DNA of 64,000 nucleotides from Klenkia soli (GCF_900103975.1 NZ_FNIR01000007.1:186001-250000); one strand, 5' to 3'; shown: positions 43,669-51,348, counted from the first letter of the stretch. Notes: generated from the letters alone by a model not told the origin. Made by a program: numbers and translations.

Positions 43669-44907
43669 GTGGACCCGGAGGTCTTCGCCGCGGCGTACTG
43701 GTCGCGCCGACCCCTCCTGACCAGCGCTGCCGAGCTGGGGCAGGACTTCTCCGACCTGCTCACCCTGGCCGACGTCGACGACCTGCTCTCCGTCCGCGGC
43801 CTGCGCACCCCGTTCCTGCGGATCGCCAAGGACGGCGCCGTCGTCGACCCCAAGCGCTTCACCGGCTCCGGCGGCGCCGGCGCCGAGGTGGCCGACCAGG
43901 TGTCCTCGGACTCCGTGCTCCGGCTGTTCAGCGAGGGCTCCACCGTCGTGCTGCAGGGCCTGCACCGGCTGTGGCCGCCGCTCATCGCCTTCGCCGACGC
44001 CCTGGCCGCCGACCTCGGCCACCCCACCCAGGTCAACGCCTACATCACCCCGCCGTCCTCGCGCGGGTTCTCCCCGCACTACGACGTCCACGACGTGTTC
44101 GTGCTGCAGGTGGCCGGCGAGAAGCACTGGACGATCCACGAGCCGGTGCTCACCGACCCGCTGCGCACCCAGCCGTGGGGCGACCGGGCCGACGCCGTCG
44201 CCGAGCGCGCCGCGCAGACCCCGGTCGTCGACGCCGTGCTCCGGCCCGGCGACGCCCTCTACCTGCCGCGCGGCTACCTGCACTCGGCGGTGGCGCTGGG
44301 CGAGATCAGCGCCCACCTGACCATCGGCGTGCACAACGTGACCCGGTGGGGCGCCGTCGAGTCCGCGCTCGACCTCGTCCGCACCCTGGCCACCGACGAC
44401 CCCGCCCTGCGCGCATCGCTGCCGCTGGGGGTCGACCTCTCGGCACCGGGCACGACCGCCGACGACGTCGCCGCCGTCCTGGCCGGGCTGCACGCGGCCC
44501 TGGACCGGGTCGACCCGGCCGCGGTGGCCGACCGGCTGAGGTCACGCACCTGGGCCCAGGTCCGCCCCGAGCCGGTGGCCCCCCTCGCGCAGTCGGCCGC
44601 CGCGGCCGCCCTCACCGCCGACACCGTGCTCCGCCTGCGGCCCCGGCTGCGGGTGCAGCTCCGCGACGCCGTCGGCGACGAGGTCGTGCTCGTGACCGGC
44701 CGCCAGCACCGCACGTTCCCGGCCGCCCAGCGGCCGGCCCTGGCCGGGTTGCTGGCCGCCGGCGAGCTGAAGGTCGGCGACCTGCCCGGTCTCCCGGCCG
44801 ACGAGCAGCACGAGCTGGCCCGGCGACTGGTGGTGGAGTCGGTGGCGGTGGTCCCGGACGCGCGAGCTGTGCACCATGGAGGGGATGAGCGCGGAACAGG
44901 TGCCTGA
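43669..44907 (+). CDS. JmjC-type cupin 2-oxoglutarate oxygenase
   Basis: A Fe(II)/2-oxoglutarate oxygenase of the cupin-like/JmjC family, whose known members hydroxylate residues in proteins such as ribosomal proteins. The iron triad is H137-x-D139 (FSPHYDVHDVFVLQVAGEKHW) and H205 (LPRGYLHSAVAL), numbered from GTG 43669. A C-terminal winged-helix-like region follows. The frame stays open back to CTG 43597, whose first bases overlap the preceding stop (CTGA). The 24 extra residues end in PALRRCIG, which looks like part of the conserved N-terminus, so the real start may be that CTG. The target could be the neighbouring repeat peptide. Confidence 0.85.
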   Translation: MDPEVFAAAYWSRRPLLTSAAELGQDFSDLLTLADVDDLLSVRGLRTPFLRIAKDGAVVDPKRFTGSGGAGAEVADQVSSDSVLRLFSEGSTVVLQGLHRLWPPLIAFADALAADLGHPTQVNAYITPPSSRGFSPHYDVHDVFVLQVAGEKHWTIHEPVLTDPLRTQPWGDRADAVAERAAQTPVVDAVLRPGDALYLPRGYLHSAVALGEISAHLTIGVHNVTRWGAVESALDLVRTLATDDPALRASLPLGVDLSAPGTTADDVAAVLAGLHAALDRVDPAAVADRLRSRTWAQVRPEPVAPLAQSAAAAALTADTVLRLRPRLRVQLRDAVGDEVVLVTGRQHRTFPAAQRPALAGLLAAGELKVGDLPGLPADEQHELARRLVVESVAVVPDARAVHHGGDERGTGA

Positions 44908-45838
44908 CGCGGCACCGGCAGACCCCTACTGCCAGGACGCCGACCCGCGCACCTACCCGGCGGGCCGGCTGGACGAGGGCCGGTGCTCGGTGCAGGCGCT
45001 GGTCGCCGGCGACTCCCCGATCGCGACGGCTCCCCCGGCCCGACGCTGGTTGCTGGTCGAGCAGCCCGGGCCGTGGGGCCGCGACGCGTTGCTGCAGTCC
45101 CGGTTCGACGCCGAGGTCGCCCCCCGGCTGGCCGAGCGCGCCCGCGCGGCGGGGCTGCGGATCCAGATGGTCCGTCGCCCCGGCGAGCGGTTGTCGGACT
45201 CCCGCGGGCGGTGGGCCGTGGCCGACGTGCACGCCCCGTGGGTCCGCTGGTCCACCCGCGACCAGGACGCCGACCTGCTCGACGTCCCCCTGGACGGGTC
45301 GGTCGGCATCGAGTCCGACGCCCCGACCTTCCTGGTCTGCACCCACGGCGGGCACGACGCCTGCTGCGCGGTCCGCGGCCGGCCGCTGGCCCGCACCCTG
45401 GCCGGGGACGTCTGGGAGACCAGCCACCTGGGCGGCGACCGGTTCGCCGCCAACGTGCTCGTGCTGCCCACCGGCCACCTCTACGGCCAGGTGCCCGAGG
45501 ACGGCGGCGGGCTGGTCGAGGCGCACGGCCGCGGCGAGGTGCTGCTGCCCGGCCTGCGCGGCCGGGCCGGGCTGACCCCGCCGGCGCAGGCCGCCCAGCA
45601 GTTCGCCCGGGTCGAGCTGGGTCTGGTCGGGGTGGCCGACCTCCCGGTCACCGGGGCGCGGGCCGACGAGGCCGCCCCGGACGGTTCGCAGCGCTGGACG
45701 GTGACGCTGACCGGACCGGTCGGCGAGGTCCGGGTCGTGCTGGACAGCCGGCTGTCCGGCGAGGCCCGGCAGCTCACCTGCGCCGCGCTGCGACCGGGCC
45801 GGTTCCGGACCTGGCACCCGGTCTCGGTGACCTCCTAG
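44876..45838 (+). CDS. Sucrase/ferredoxin-like family protein
   Basis: A 320-residue protein of the sucrase/ferredoxin-like family, which has a thioredoxin-like [2Fe-2S] ferredoxin fold. The signature lies at about 150-205: FLVCTHGGHDACCAVRGRPLA and VWETSHLGGDRFAANVLVLP, followed by GHLYGQV. These Cys and His residues are the likely cluster ligands. A second conserved Cys occurs near the C-terminus (LTCAALRPGRF). It overlaps the cupin gene by 32 bp (or 23 bp if ATG 44885 is used), so it is co-expressed and could supply electrons to the oxygenase system. It converges on the ferredoxin-like gene with overlapping stops. Confidence 0.85.
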   Translation: MEGMSAEQVPDAAPADPYCQDADPRTYPAGRLDEGRCSVQALVAGDSPIATAPPARRWLLVEQPGPWGRDALLQSRFDAEVAPRLAERARAAGLRIQMVRRPGERLSDSRGRWAVADVHAPWVRWSTRDQDADLLDVPLDGSVGIESDAPTFLVCTHGGHDACCAVRGRPLARTLAGDVWETSHLGGDRFAANVLVLPTGHLYGQVPEDGGGLVEAHGRGEVLLPGLRGRAGLTPPAQAAQQFARVELGLVGVADLPVTGARADEAAPDGSQRWTVTLTGPVGEVRVVLDSRLSGEARQLTCAALRPGRFRTWHPVSVTS

Positions 45839-46194
45839 AGCTCGGCCTCGGCCCGCACCCGGCGGGACGGCGAGAAGATCTGCAGGTCCAGGAAGTCCGG
45901 TGGCTCGGCGATGCCCGGGCCGCCGTCGGCGACCCAGCGCAGCACGTCGGCCGTCGTCTCCTCGTCGAGGACCCCACCCAGCCAGACGGGCCGGGCGCCC
46001 GCGGCGCGGCCGGCCGGGCTGGGGCTGACCACGACGACGTTGGACCGCTCGCACGCGTCCAGGCAGTCGACCACCCGCACCCGCGCGGTGCCGCGCTGGA
46101 GGGCGGTCAGCTGGGCGCGGTGGTCGGTCCCGGGGTGCTTCTCCACCCGGCCGCAGCAGCAGCCGCGGCACACCGTCAGGGTCGGGCCGCTCAC
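45835..46194 (-). CDS. Thioredoxin-like [2Fe-2S] ferredoxin domain protein
   Basis: A 119-residue protein. Cys 9, 12, 13 and 14 lie in VCRGCCCGRVEKHPGTDH, and Cys 44 and 48 in VVDCLDACERSNVVVV, the ligand spacing of thioredoxin-like [2Fe-2S] ferredoxins, which use four of them. GTG 46194 overlaps the stop of the phosphodiesterase gene upstream (GTGA), so it belongs to that minus-strand unit. It ends head-on with the sucrase/ferredoxin-like gene (4-bp CTAG overlap). Partner unknown. Confidence 0.82.
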   Translation of the reverse strand: MSGPTLTVCRGCCCGRVEKHPGTDHRAQLTALQRGTARVRVVDCLDACERSNVVVVSPSPAGRAAGARPVWLGGVLDEETTADVLRWVADGGPGIAEPPDFLDLQIFSPSRRVRAEAEL

Positions 46195-47339
46195 AGCGCG
46201 CTCCCCCGGGCGACCAGCAGCGGGATCGCCAGCTCGGTGGCGGTGAGCGAGCCGTGGTAGGCCGCGAGCATCGAGGGCACCTTCTCCTGCTGGGTGGCGG
46301 TGACGGCCCACGTGCCGCGGGCCAGGGCGACGACGTCGCCGATGCGGGCGGCCAGGTCGTCGTCGACCGGGCCGAAGACGCCGCTGGCGATCGCCTCGTC
46401 ACGGCCGACCACCCAGGCCCGGTCGCCGAGCTCGGCGCGCCAGGCGGCGAGGACGTCGCCGGCGGCACCGTCGACGGCGTGCACGTAGCGGGCCCGCGGT
46501 TCACCGGCGAGCAGGCGCACCCCGGCGCCCAGCGCCGGGGTGGCGTCGACGTCGACCCGGGTGTCGGCCGGGACGTCGAGCATGCCGTGGTCGGCGGTCA
46601 CCAGCAGGGCCGCGTCGTCGGGCAGGCCGTCGAGGACCTGGGCGACCATCAGGTCGACGTGGGCCAGCTGCTGCCGCCAGCTCGGGGAGTCGACCCCGCG
46701 GACGTGGCCGGTGAGGTCGAGCTCGGCGTGGTAGCCGTAGACGAGCGCGCGGTCGTGGGCGGTCAGGGCCTGGCCGAGGGCCGCGGCGAGGTCGCCGGGG
46801 CTCACCGCGGGGGCGTAGCGGGCGCCGCGGTAGGCGGCCCGGGTCAGCCCGGAGCCGGCGTAGGCGTAGGGCCCGACGACGGCGGCCGGGACGTCGGCGG
46901 CGGCCAGCTGCTGGAAGACGGTGGGGCGGGCCTGCCAGGTGGCGGGGTCGGGGTCGTCGGTCCACTGGGTGTGGGTCAGCGCGCGGTCCTGCCCGGGCAC
47001 GTCGGTGACGAAGCCGAGCACGCCGTGGCTGCCGGGCGGGAGACCGGTGCCCAGGCTGGTCAGGCTCACCGGGGTGGTGCTCGGGCAGGGCGCCTGCAGG
47101 TCACCGAGCGGGCCGGCCAACGCCGTTAGCGTGGGCGCCAGGTCGGGGTGGGCCCGCACGAGGTCGGCGCCGAGCCCGTCGACGAGCAGCACGGCGACCC
47201 GCCGCGCGCCGCGCAGCACGTCGGTGAGGCCGAGCGGGTCGGGCCCGCCCACGCCCAGGCAGGACGCCACCGACGGCAGGACGTCGGCGAGGGTGGCGGT
47301 GCCGTAGGCGGGACGGTGCAGGTCGGCCGGCAGGGTCAC
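46191..47339 (-). CDS. Alkaline phosphatase-superfamily nucleotide pyrophosphatase/phosphodiesterase
   Basis: A 382-residue enzyme of the type I phosphodiesterase/nucleotide pyrophosphatase branch. The N-terminal metal site is VLLVDGLGADLVRAH and the nucleophile region is PSTTPVSLTSLGTGLPPGSHG (Thr). The later metal site is LLVTADHGMLDVP, and a His-containing segment VPSMLAAYHGSLT lies near the end. No signal peptide is visible, so it is probably cytoplasmic. It is coupled to the upstream methyltransferase (GTGA overlap) and to the downstream ferredoxin-like gene. Substrate unknown. Confidence 0.87.
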   Translation of the reverse strand: MTLPADLHRPAYGTATLADVLPSVASCLGVGGPDPLGLTDVLRGARRVAVLLVDGLGADLVRAHPDLAPTLTALAGPLGDLQAPCPSTTPVSLTSLGTGLPPGSHGVLGFVTDVPGQDRALTHTQWTDDPDPATWQARPTVFQQLAAADVPAAVVGPYAYAGSGLTRAAYRGARYAPAVSPGDLAAALGQALTAHDRALVYGYHAELDLTGHVRGVDSPSWRQQLAHVDLMVAQVLDGLPDDAALLVTADHGMLDVPADTRVDVDATPALGAGVRLLAGEPRARYVHAVDGAAGDVLAAWRAELGDRAWVVGRDEAIASGVFGPVDDDLAARIGDVVALARGTWAVTATQQEKVPSMLAAYHGSLTATELAIPLLVARGSAL

Positions 47340-48103
47340 GGCTGACCGGCGCCCCGGGTGGCGATCACGTGCAGGCCGGTCGCGACGTCGCGGTAGGGCG
47401 AGACGCCGGCCAGCTCCAGCTCGAGGCGACGGAGGGCCTCGGGGTCGGCACCCGAGCTGGACTCGAGCAGGTCGGCCACGACGGACACCCCGCGCCACTC
47501 CCCCGCCTCCAGCCCGGCCCCGTGCACCAGCGCCAGCAGCTCGTCGGGGCTGAACCGACGGCGGGCTGCCCGGGTGCGCGAGCGGGCCGGGGCGGGGTCG
47601 CGGTCGTCGAGCAGCGCCCGCGCCTCGACCGGGTGGCCGCCCAGCGCCCGGGCGAGCACCGCCCCGGCCCGGTTGGCCGCGGTGACGCTCAACCGACCAC
47701 CGGGGCGCAGGGCCGCGGTGATGCCGGCCAGCGTGGTGGCCGGGTCGTCGACGACCTCGAGGACGGCGTGCACGAGCGCGAGGTCGTAGCCGGCATCCGG
47801 GCCCCGGACGGAGCCGAGCTGGTCGGCGTCGCCCTGCACGCCGTGCACCCGCCCGGCGACACCGGCGAGGTCCGCGCGACGACGGAGGGTCGCCAGGGCG
47901 TCGGCCGAGGTGTCGACGACGGTGACCGTGTGGCCCAGCTGGGCCAGCGGGACCGCGAACACCCCGGCCCCACCGCCCACGTCGAGCACCTGCAGCGGGC
48001 CACCGCCGACCAGCGGGTCGAGCGCGGCCCAGACCGCGGCGGCTCGGACCGGGGGCTCGGCGAGGCCGGCCGGCGCGGCGGGCGGGTTCTCGGGCTGGGG
48101 CAC
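47336..48103 (-). CDS. SAM-dependent methyltransferase
   Basis: A 255-residue class I methyltransferase with motif I LQVLDVGGGAGVFAVPLA (about 43-60), TVTVVDTSADALATLRR and YDLALVHAVLEVVDDP. The C-terminal region RFSPDELLALVHGAGLEAGEW is typical of UbiE/tRNA-carboxymethyl-type enzymes. GTG 48103 is the start because a TAGGGT hexamer lies 7 nt upstream, a leaderless arrangement. It is the first gene of a three-gene unit with the phosphodiesterase and ferredoxin-like genes. Confidence 0.86.
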   Translation of the reverse strand: MPQPENPPAAPAGLAEPPVRAAAVWAALDPLVGGGPLQVLDVGGGAGVFAVPLAQLGHTVTVVDTSADALATLRRRADLAGVAGRVHGVQGDADQLGSVRGPDAGYDLALVHAVLEVVDDPATTLAGITAALRPGGRLSVTAANRAGAVLARALGGHPVEARALLDDRDPAPARSRTRAARRRFSPDELLALVHGAGLEAGEWRGVSVVADLLESSSGADPEALRRLELELAGVSPYRDVATGLHVIATRGAGQP

Positions 48104-48110
48104 CCTCGCG

Positions 48111-48116
48111 ACCCTA
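48111..48116 (-). promoter_or_regulatory. Leaderless -10 hexamer of the 48103 methyltransferase
   Basis: TAGGGT on the minus strand ends 7 nt before the GTG at 48103. No Shine-Dalgarno sequence is needed. Confidence 0.5.
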
Positions 48117-48138
48117 GACGGCACCCGCCGCGGACGCG

Positions 48139-48888
48139 TCAGCCCCGGCGTACCGCCCGCAGGACGGCGTCGCGGACGCTCATCAGCTGGCCCTCGGGGC
48201 CGGGCGGGAAGACCGCCTCGCGGGTGGGGTCGGTGGCGCTGACCTCCCAGGTGTCGTCGAGTGCCAGACCATCGGCCATCTCCTGGGCGGTGGCGAAGAG
48301 GTCGGCGGTGAACGGGGTGCCCTCGCCGGCGTGGCTGTCGGCGTGGTGCGCGGTGATCAGCAGGGTGCCGCCGGGGGCCACCGCGCCGGCGAGCTTGCGG
48401 TGGAAGGCGCCCAGCTCGGGCCGCGGGAACTGCAGGAAGGAGGCGGTGACCAGGTCGTAGGCGCCGGCCGGCGGGGTCCAGTCGCTGCGGCCGTCGGCCT
48501 GCTCCCAGGTGATGGCCTCGCCCACCCCCGCGGACCCGGCGGCCTGGCGCGCCCGGTCCAACGCCACCGGCGAGACGTCGGAGGCGGTGACCTGCCACCC
48601 GCGGGAGGCCAACCAGATGGCGTCGCCGCCCTCGCCGCAGCCGACGTCCAGCGCCCGGCCGGGGGTCAGCTCGGCGGCCGCCTCGACCAGCCGCTGGTTG
48701 GCGTTGCCCGACCAGATCGGCCGTTCGCGGTAGCGGTCGTCCCAGAAGCTCTCGGTGAACCACTCAGCCGGGTCGGTCTCCTGCCAGGCCGCCATCTGCC
48801 CGGCGTCCCCGTGCTGGTGGGCGCCGCGCTCGTGCCCGCCGTGCTGGTCGGTGCCGTGGTCGTGGTCGTGGGGGTGCTGCGTCGCCAT
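48139..48888 (-). CDS. TehB/TPMT-like methyltransferase with His-rich N-terminus
   Basis: A 249-residue methyltransferase. Motif I is ALDVGCGEGGDAIWLASRGW, preceded by FWDDRYRERPIWSGNANQRL, as in TehB/thiopurine-type enzymes that methylate metalloid oxyanions or thiols. Residues 1-28 contain eight histidines (HPHDHDHGTDQHGGHERGAH and on), a likely metal-binding tail that is unusual for this family. ATG 48888 is preferred because it begins the His-rich segment; the frame extends to 48960. It is separated by 35 bp from the following gene's start and probably has its own promoter. Confidence 0.83.
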   Translation of the reverse strand: MATQHPHDHDHGTDQHGGHERGAHQHGDAGQMAAWQETDPAEWFTESFWDDRYRERPIWSGNANQRLVEAAAELTPGRALDVGCGEGGDAIWLASRGWQVTASDVSPVALDRARQAAGSAGVGEAITWEQADGRSDWTPPAGAYDLVTASFLQFPRPELGAFHRKLAGAVAPGGTLLITAHHADSHAGEGTPFTADLFATAQEMADGLALDDTWEVSATDPTREAVFPPGPEGQLMSVRDAVLRAVRRG

Positions 48889-48956
48889 GCCACGACTCTC
48901 GGTCAGGCCCGGCAGGTGGGCAAGCATCCGTGCCGATCCGGCAAAGCGCCGGCCGC

Positions 48957-49436
48957 TCACACCGACCGCAGGGGTGACACCCGCGCCGGCGGTGCCGGCC
49001 GGGCCGCCTCGGCCGAGACCGGCCGACCCAGGGTGGTCTCGACGACCGCCAGGAACGCCGTGGCGTCACGGACCAGGTCGTCGGCCTCCCGTTCGGTGAC
49101 CGCGGAGGACAGCCCCGCCTCGGCGGCCGCCCGCTTGGCCGCCCCGGCGGCGAAGAAGGCGGCCCACTCCCCCAGCTCGGGGGCGACCTGGCCGATGAGC
49201 ACCCAGGCGCTGCGCGGGCGACGGCGGCCGGACTCGGGCCGGGTGCGGGCGGCCAGGACGGCGGCGGCCCCCCGCAGCGCCGCCAGGTGCGCAGTCGCGT
49301 AGCGCCACCCGGCATCGCGGCAGGCCGCCGCCTCGGCCAGCCCGCGGTGGGCCTGCCCGAGCAGCTGCGACGCCGCCGGTGGCAACGGCGGGGTGAGCTC
49401 GAGCTGGGCGGGCGAGAGGACCCGGACGGCGCCCAT
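48957..49436 (-). CDS. SAV_6107-family HEPN domain protein
   Basis: A 159-residue all-helical protein: LGQAHRGLAEAAACRDAGWRY, TAHLAALRGAAAVLAARTRP, ELGEWAAFFAAGAAKRA and DLVRDATAFLAVVE. It matches the actinobacterial SAV_6107-type HEPN family, whose genes I know mainly next to the damage-inducible polymerase genes dnaE2/imuB. It overlaps the DUF6504 gene by one base (TGATG: stop then ATG 49436), so they form a coupled pair. The pair is under a perfect SOS box, but no polymerase gene is adjacent here. Function unknown; a role in DNA-damage tolerance is inferred. Confidence 0.82.
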   Translation of the reverse strand: MGAVRVLSPAQLELTPPLPPAASQLLGQAHRGLAEAAACRDAGWRYATAHLAALRGAAAVLAARTRPESGRRRPRSAWVLIGQVAPELGEWAAFFAAGAAKRAAAEAGLSSAVTEREADDLVRDATAFLAVVETTLGRPVSAEAARPAPPARVSPLRSV

Positions 49437-49744
49437 CAGTCGTGCACCCGGACCAGCAGCCACCGGTCGCCGGCCGGCTCCCACGACAGGTCGAACACCC
49501 CGGCGAAGGTGCTCCGGGACCGACCCGCGCGCACCGCCTCGATCCGCCACACGTGGCGCTGGGCCACCGGGGCGCCCGCGGCCGCGCCGCGCCACCACGG
49601 GTCGGGCTCGACCCGGTGGTCGATCAGCTCGCCCACCTCGTAGCGACCCTGACCCCGCCAGAACCGGATCGGACCACCGGGCCCCCGCTCGACCCGCACC
49701 TGCTCCTCGGTCCGCTCGTCCGTGCCCACCAGCACTCCGCTCAC
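49436..49744 (-). CDS. DUF6504 family protein, SOS-regulated
   Basis: A 102-residue protein with the pattern ERGPGGPIRFWRGQGRYEVG, WRIEAVRAGRS and VFDLSWEPAGDRWLLVRVHD, typical of DUF6504, a short actinobacterial family found beside Y-family or DnaE2 polymerase genes. GTG 49744 is supported by GGAGG 5 nt upstream. A perfect LexA box lies 49 bp before the start, and a weaker GAAC-N4-GTTC core lies 47 bp further upstream. It is the first gene of a two-gene operon with the HEPN protein. Biochemical role unknown. Confidence 0.82.
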   Translation of the reverse strand: MSGVLVGTDERTEEQVRVERGPGGPIRFWRGQGRYEVGELIDHRVEPDPWWRGAAAGAPVAQRHVWRIEAVRAGRSRSTFAGVFDLSWEPAGDRWLLVRVHD

Positions 49745-49792
49745 CACGGCCTCCGCACTCCCCGTCCCGCGACCGGCGACCCCACCGGCCGT

Positions 49793-49808
49793 TCGAACGC
49801 ACGTTCGA
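49793..49808. promoter_or_regulatory. LexA (SOS) box of the DUF6504-HEPN operon
   Basis: TCGAACGCACGTTCGA matches the actinobacterial SOS consensus TCGAAC-N4-GTTCGA perfectly; the flanks extend the symmetry to GTTCGAAC on both sides. A second, weaker core (GAAC-ACCT-GTTC, 49856-49867) lies 47 bp away. The box is 49 bp upstream of the DUF6504 start and 137 bp from the divergent gene. Confidence 0.9.
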
Positions 49809-49933
49809 ACACGTCGAGAACACCACGCCCGCACCCCGCCGTCAAGGCGACACCCGAACACCTGTTCCCCTGCACACGAGGAGCAGACCACCGACCACCG
49901 ACACTTCCGCCCCGTCCCGTCGGTCCCCCGCCC

Positions 49934-49939
49934 TACGGT
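49934..49939 (+). promoter_or_regulatory. Leaderless -10 hexamer of the MDMPI-like gene
   Basis: TACGGT ends 6 nt before the GTG at 49946. Confidence 0.5.
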
Positions 49940-49945
49940 GCCTGC

Positions 49946-50653
49946 GTGACCCTCGACCACCTCGCCCTGCTGCAGCACGGCACCGCGTCCCTCGCCGAGC
50001 TCCTGGCCTCGGCCGACCTCGCGGCGCCGGTGCCGTCCTGCCCGGGCTGGTCGCTGGCCGACCTGGGCCGGCACACCGGGTCGGTCCACCTGTGGGCCCG
50101 CGAGGCGCTGCGCGGCGACCGGGCCCCCGACGAGCAGCCCGGCCCGGCCGACGACGCCGCCGTCCCCGCCTTCTACGCGGACGCGGCCGGGTTGCTGCTG
50201 GAGGCGCTGCGCACCACCCCGCCCACCACCCCCTGCTGGACCCTCGACCGCACCGACCGCACCGCGGCCTCCTGGTCGCGGCGCCAGGCGCACGAGGTGA
50301 CGCTGCACCACCACGACGCCACGAGCGCCCTCGGCGAGCCGGCCGCCATCCCGGCCCCGGTCGCCCTCGACGGGGTCGACGAGGTGCTGGGCCTGTTCCT
50401 GCCGCGCCAGGTCCGCCTCGGCCGGGTCACCGCGACCGACGACGTGGTGCACCTGACGCCCGCCGAGTCCGGTGCCGTGCTGCCGGTCGGTACCGGCGAC
50501 CTCGCGGCCGCCCCCGTCGGCACGGTCGCCGGGCCGGCCGAGGCGCTGCTCCTCCTCCTGTGGCGTCGGATCACCCCCTCCGACGACCGGGTGGAGATCC
50601 GCGGTGACCGCAGCGCCGTCGCGGCGGTGCTCGACCGCCCGCTCACCCCGTGA
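49946..50653 (+). CDS. Maleylpyruvate isomerase N-terminal / DinB-like metal-binding domain protein
   Basis: A 235-residue protein of the mycothiol-dependent maleylpyruvate isomerase-like family. The N-terminal four-helix DinB_2-type domain has VPSCPGWSLADLGRHTGSVH and SWSRRQAHEVTLHHHDATSALG, whose His residues would hold a metal. An SCP2-like C-terminal domain follows. Such proteins often use mycothiol, the actinobacterial thiol; the exact reaction is unknown. The start is set by the leaderless promoter at 49934. It overlaps the next gene by 4 bp (GTGA). Confidence 0.86.
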   Translation: MTLDHLALLQHGTASLAELLASADLAAPVPSCPGWSLADLGRHTGSVHLWAREALRGDRAPDEQPGPADDAAVPAFYADAAGLLLEALRTTPPTTPCWTLDRTDRTAASWSRRQAHEVTLHHHDATSALGEPAAIPAPVALDGVDEVLGLFLPRQVRLGRVTATDDVVHLTPAESGAVLPVGTGDLAAAPVGTVAGPAEALLLLLWRRITPSDDRVEIRGDRSAVAAVLDRPLTP

Positions 50654-51348
50654 CCGGGCGAGCCCCCCGCACCCCGGCCGACCTCGAGGCCCGCACCCGG
50701 CAGGCCTACGACGCCGTCGCCGGGGCCTACGCCCGGCTGCTGGCCGACGACCTGGCGGGGGCGCCGTGGGACCGCGCGGTGCTCGCCGCCTTCGCCGAGG
50801 CCATGCCGCCCGGGCCGGTGCTGGACGCCGGGTGCGGGCCCGGCCGCATCACCGCCCACCTGGCCGGCCTCGGCCTGGACGCCCGTGGCCTGGACCTGTC
50901 GCCCCGGATGGTGGCGATCGCCCGGCGCACGCACCCGTCGTTGCGGTTCGTCGTCGGCTCGCTGACCGACCTGCCCGAGCCCGACGCCGGCCTGGCCGGA
51001 GCCCTGGCCTGGTACTCGCTCATCCACCTCGACCGGGCCGGCCGGGCAGACGCGCTGGCCGACCTGCACCGGGTGCTCGCCCCCGGCGGTCTGCTGCTGA
51101 CCGCCTTCCAGGTCGGCACCGACCACCTGCGCCGCACCTCGGCCTACGGGCACCCGGTGCGGCTGGACGTCTGGCGACTGGACCCCGCCGACCTCACCGA
51201 CCAGCTGCGGGCCGCCGGCTTCGAACTGGTCGACCGGTGGGACCGGCCGCCGTCCCGCCGCGAGACCACCCCGCAGACCGCACTGCTGGCCCGGGCCGCG
51301 CCTCGGCGTGCGGAACCGGCCCCCGAGGGGGACAGTCGTTGCCCGTGA
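50650..51348 (+). CDS. SAM-dependent methyltransferase
   Basis: A 232-residue class I methyltransferase: YDAVAGAYARLLADDL at the start, motif I VLDAGCGPGRITAHLAGLG (about 57-75), LDLSPRMVAIARR, and WYSLIHLDRAGRADALADL as motif IV region. It is coupled to the MDMPI-like gene by a 4-bp overlap and nearly overlaps the POT transporter gene. The substrate is unknown. The C-terminal 20 residues are low complexity. Confidence 0.87.
   Translation: MTGRAPRTPADLEARTRQAYDAVAGAYARLLADDLAGAPWDRAVLAAFAEAMPPGPVLDAGCGPGRITAHLAGLGLDARGLDLSPRMVAIARRTHPSLRFVVGSLTDLPEPDAGLAGALAWYSLIHLDRAGRADALADLHRVLAPGGLLLTAFQVGTDHLRRTSAYGHPVRLDVWRLDPADLTDQLRAAGFELVDRWDRPPSRRETTPQTALLARAAPRRAEPAPEGDSRCP

Noticed and set aside
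43237-44493. A 418-codon minus-strand frame opposite the repeat peptide and cupin genes
   Set aside because: The plus strand has an intact iron-triad oxygenase and a small gene with a ribosome-binding site. The opposite frame is repetitive only because it mirrors the 72-bp repeats.
49856-49867. GAAC-ACCT-GTTC as a second independent SOS box
   Set aside because: It keeps only the inner core and lacks the flanking TC/GA of the consensus, so it is mentioned as a possible auxiliary site and not annotated as a box.
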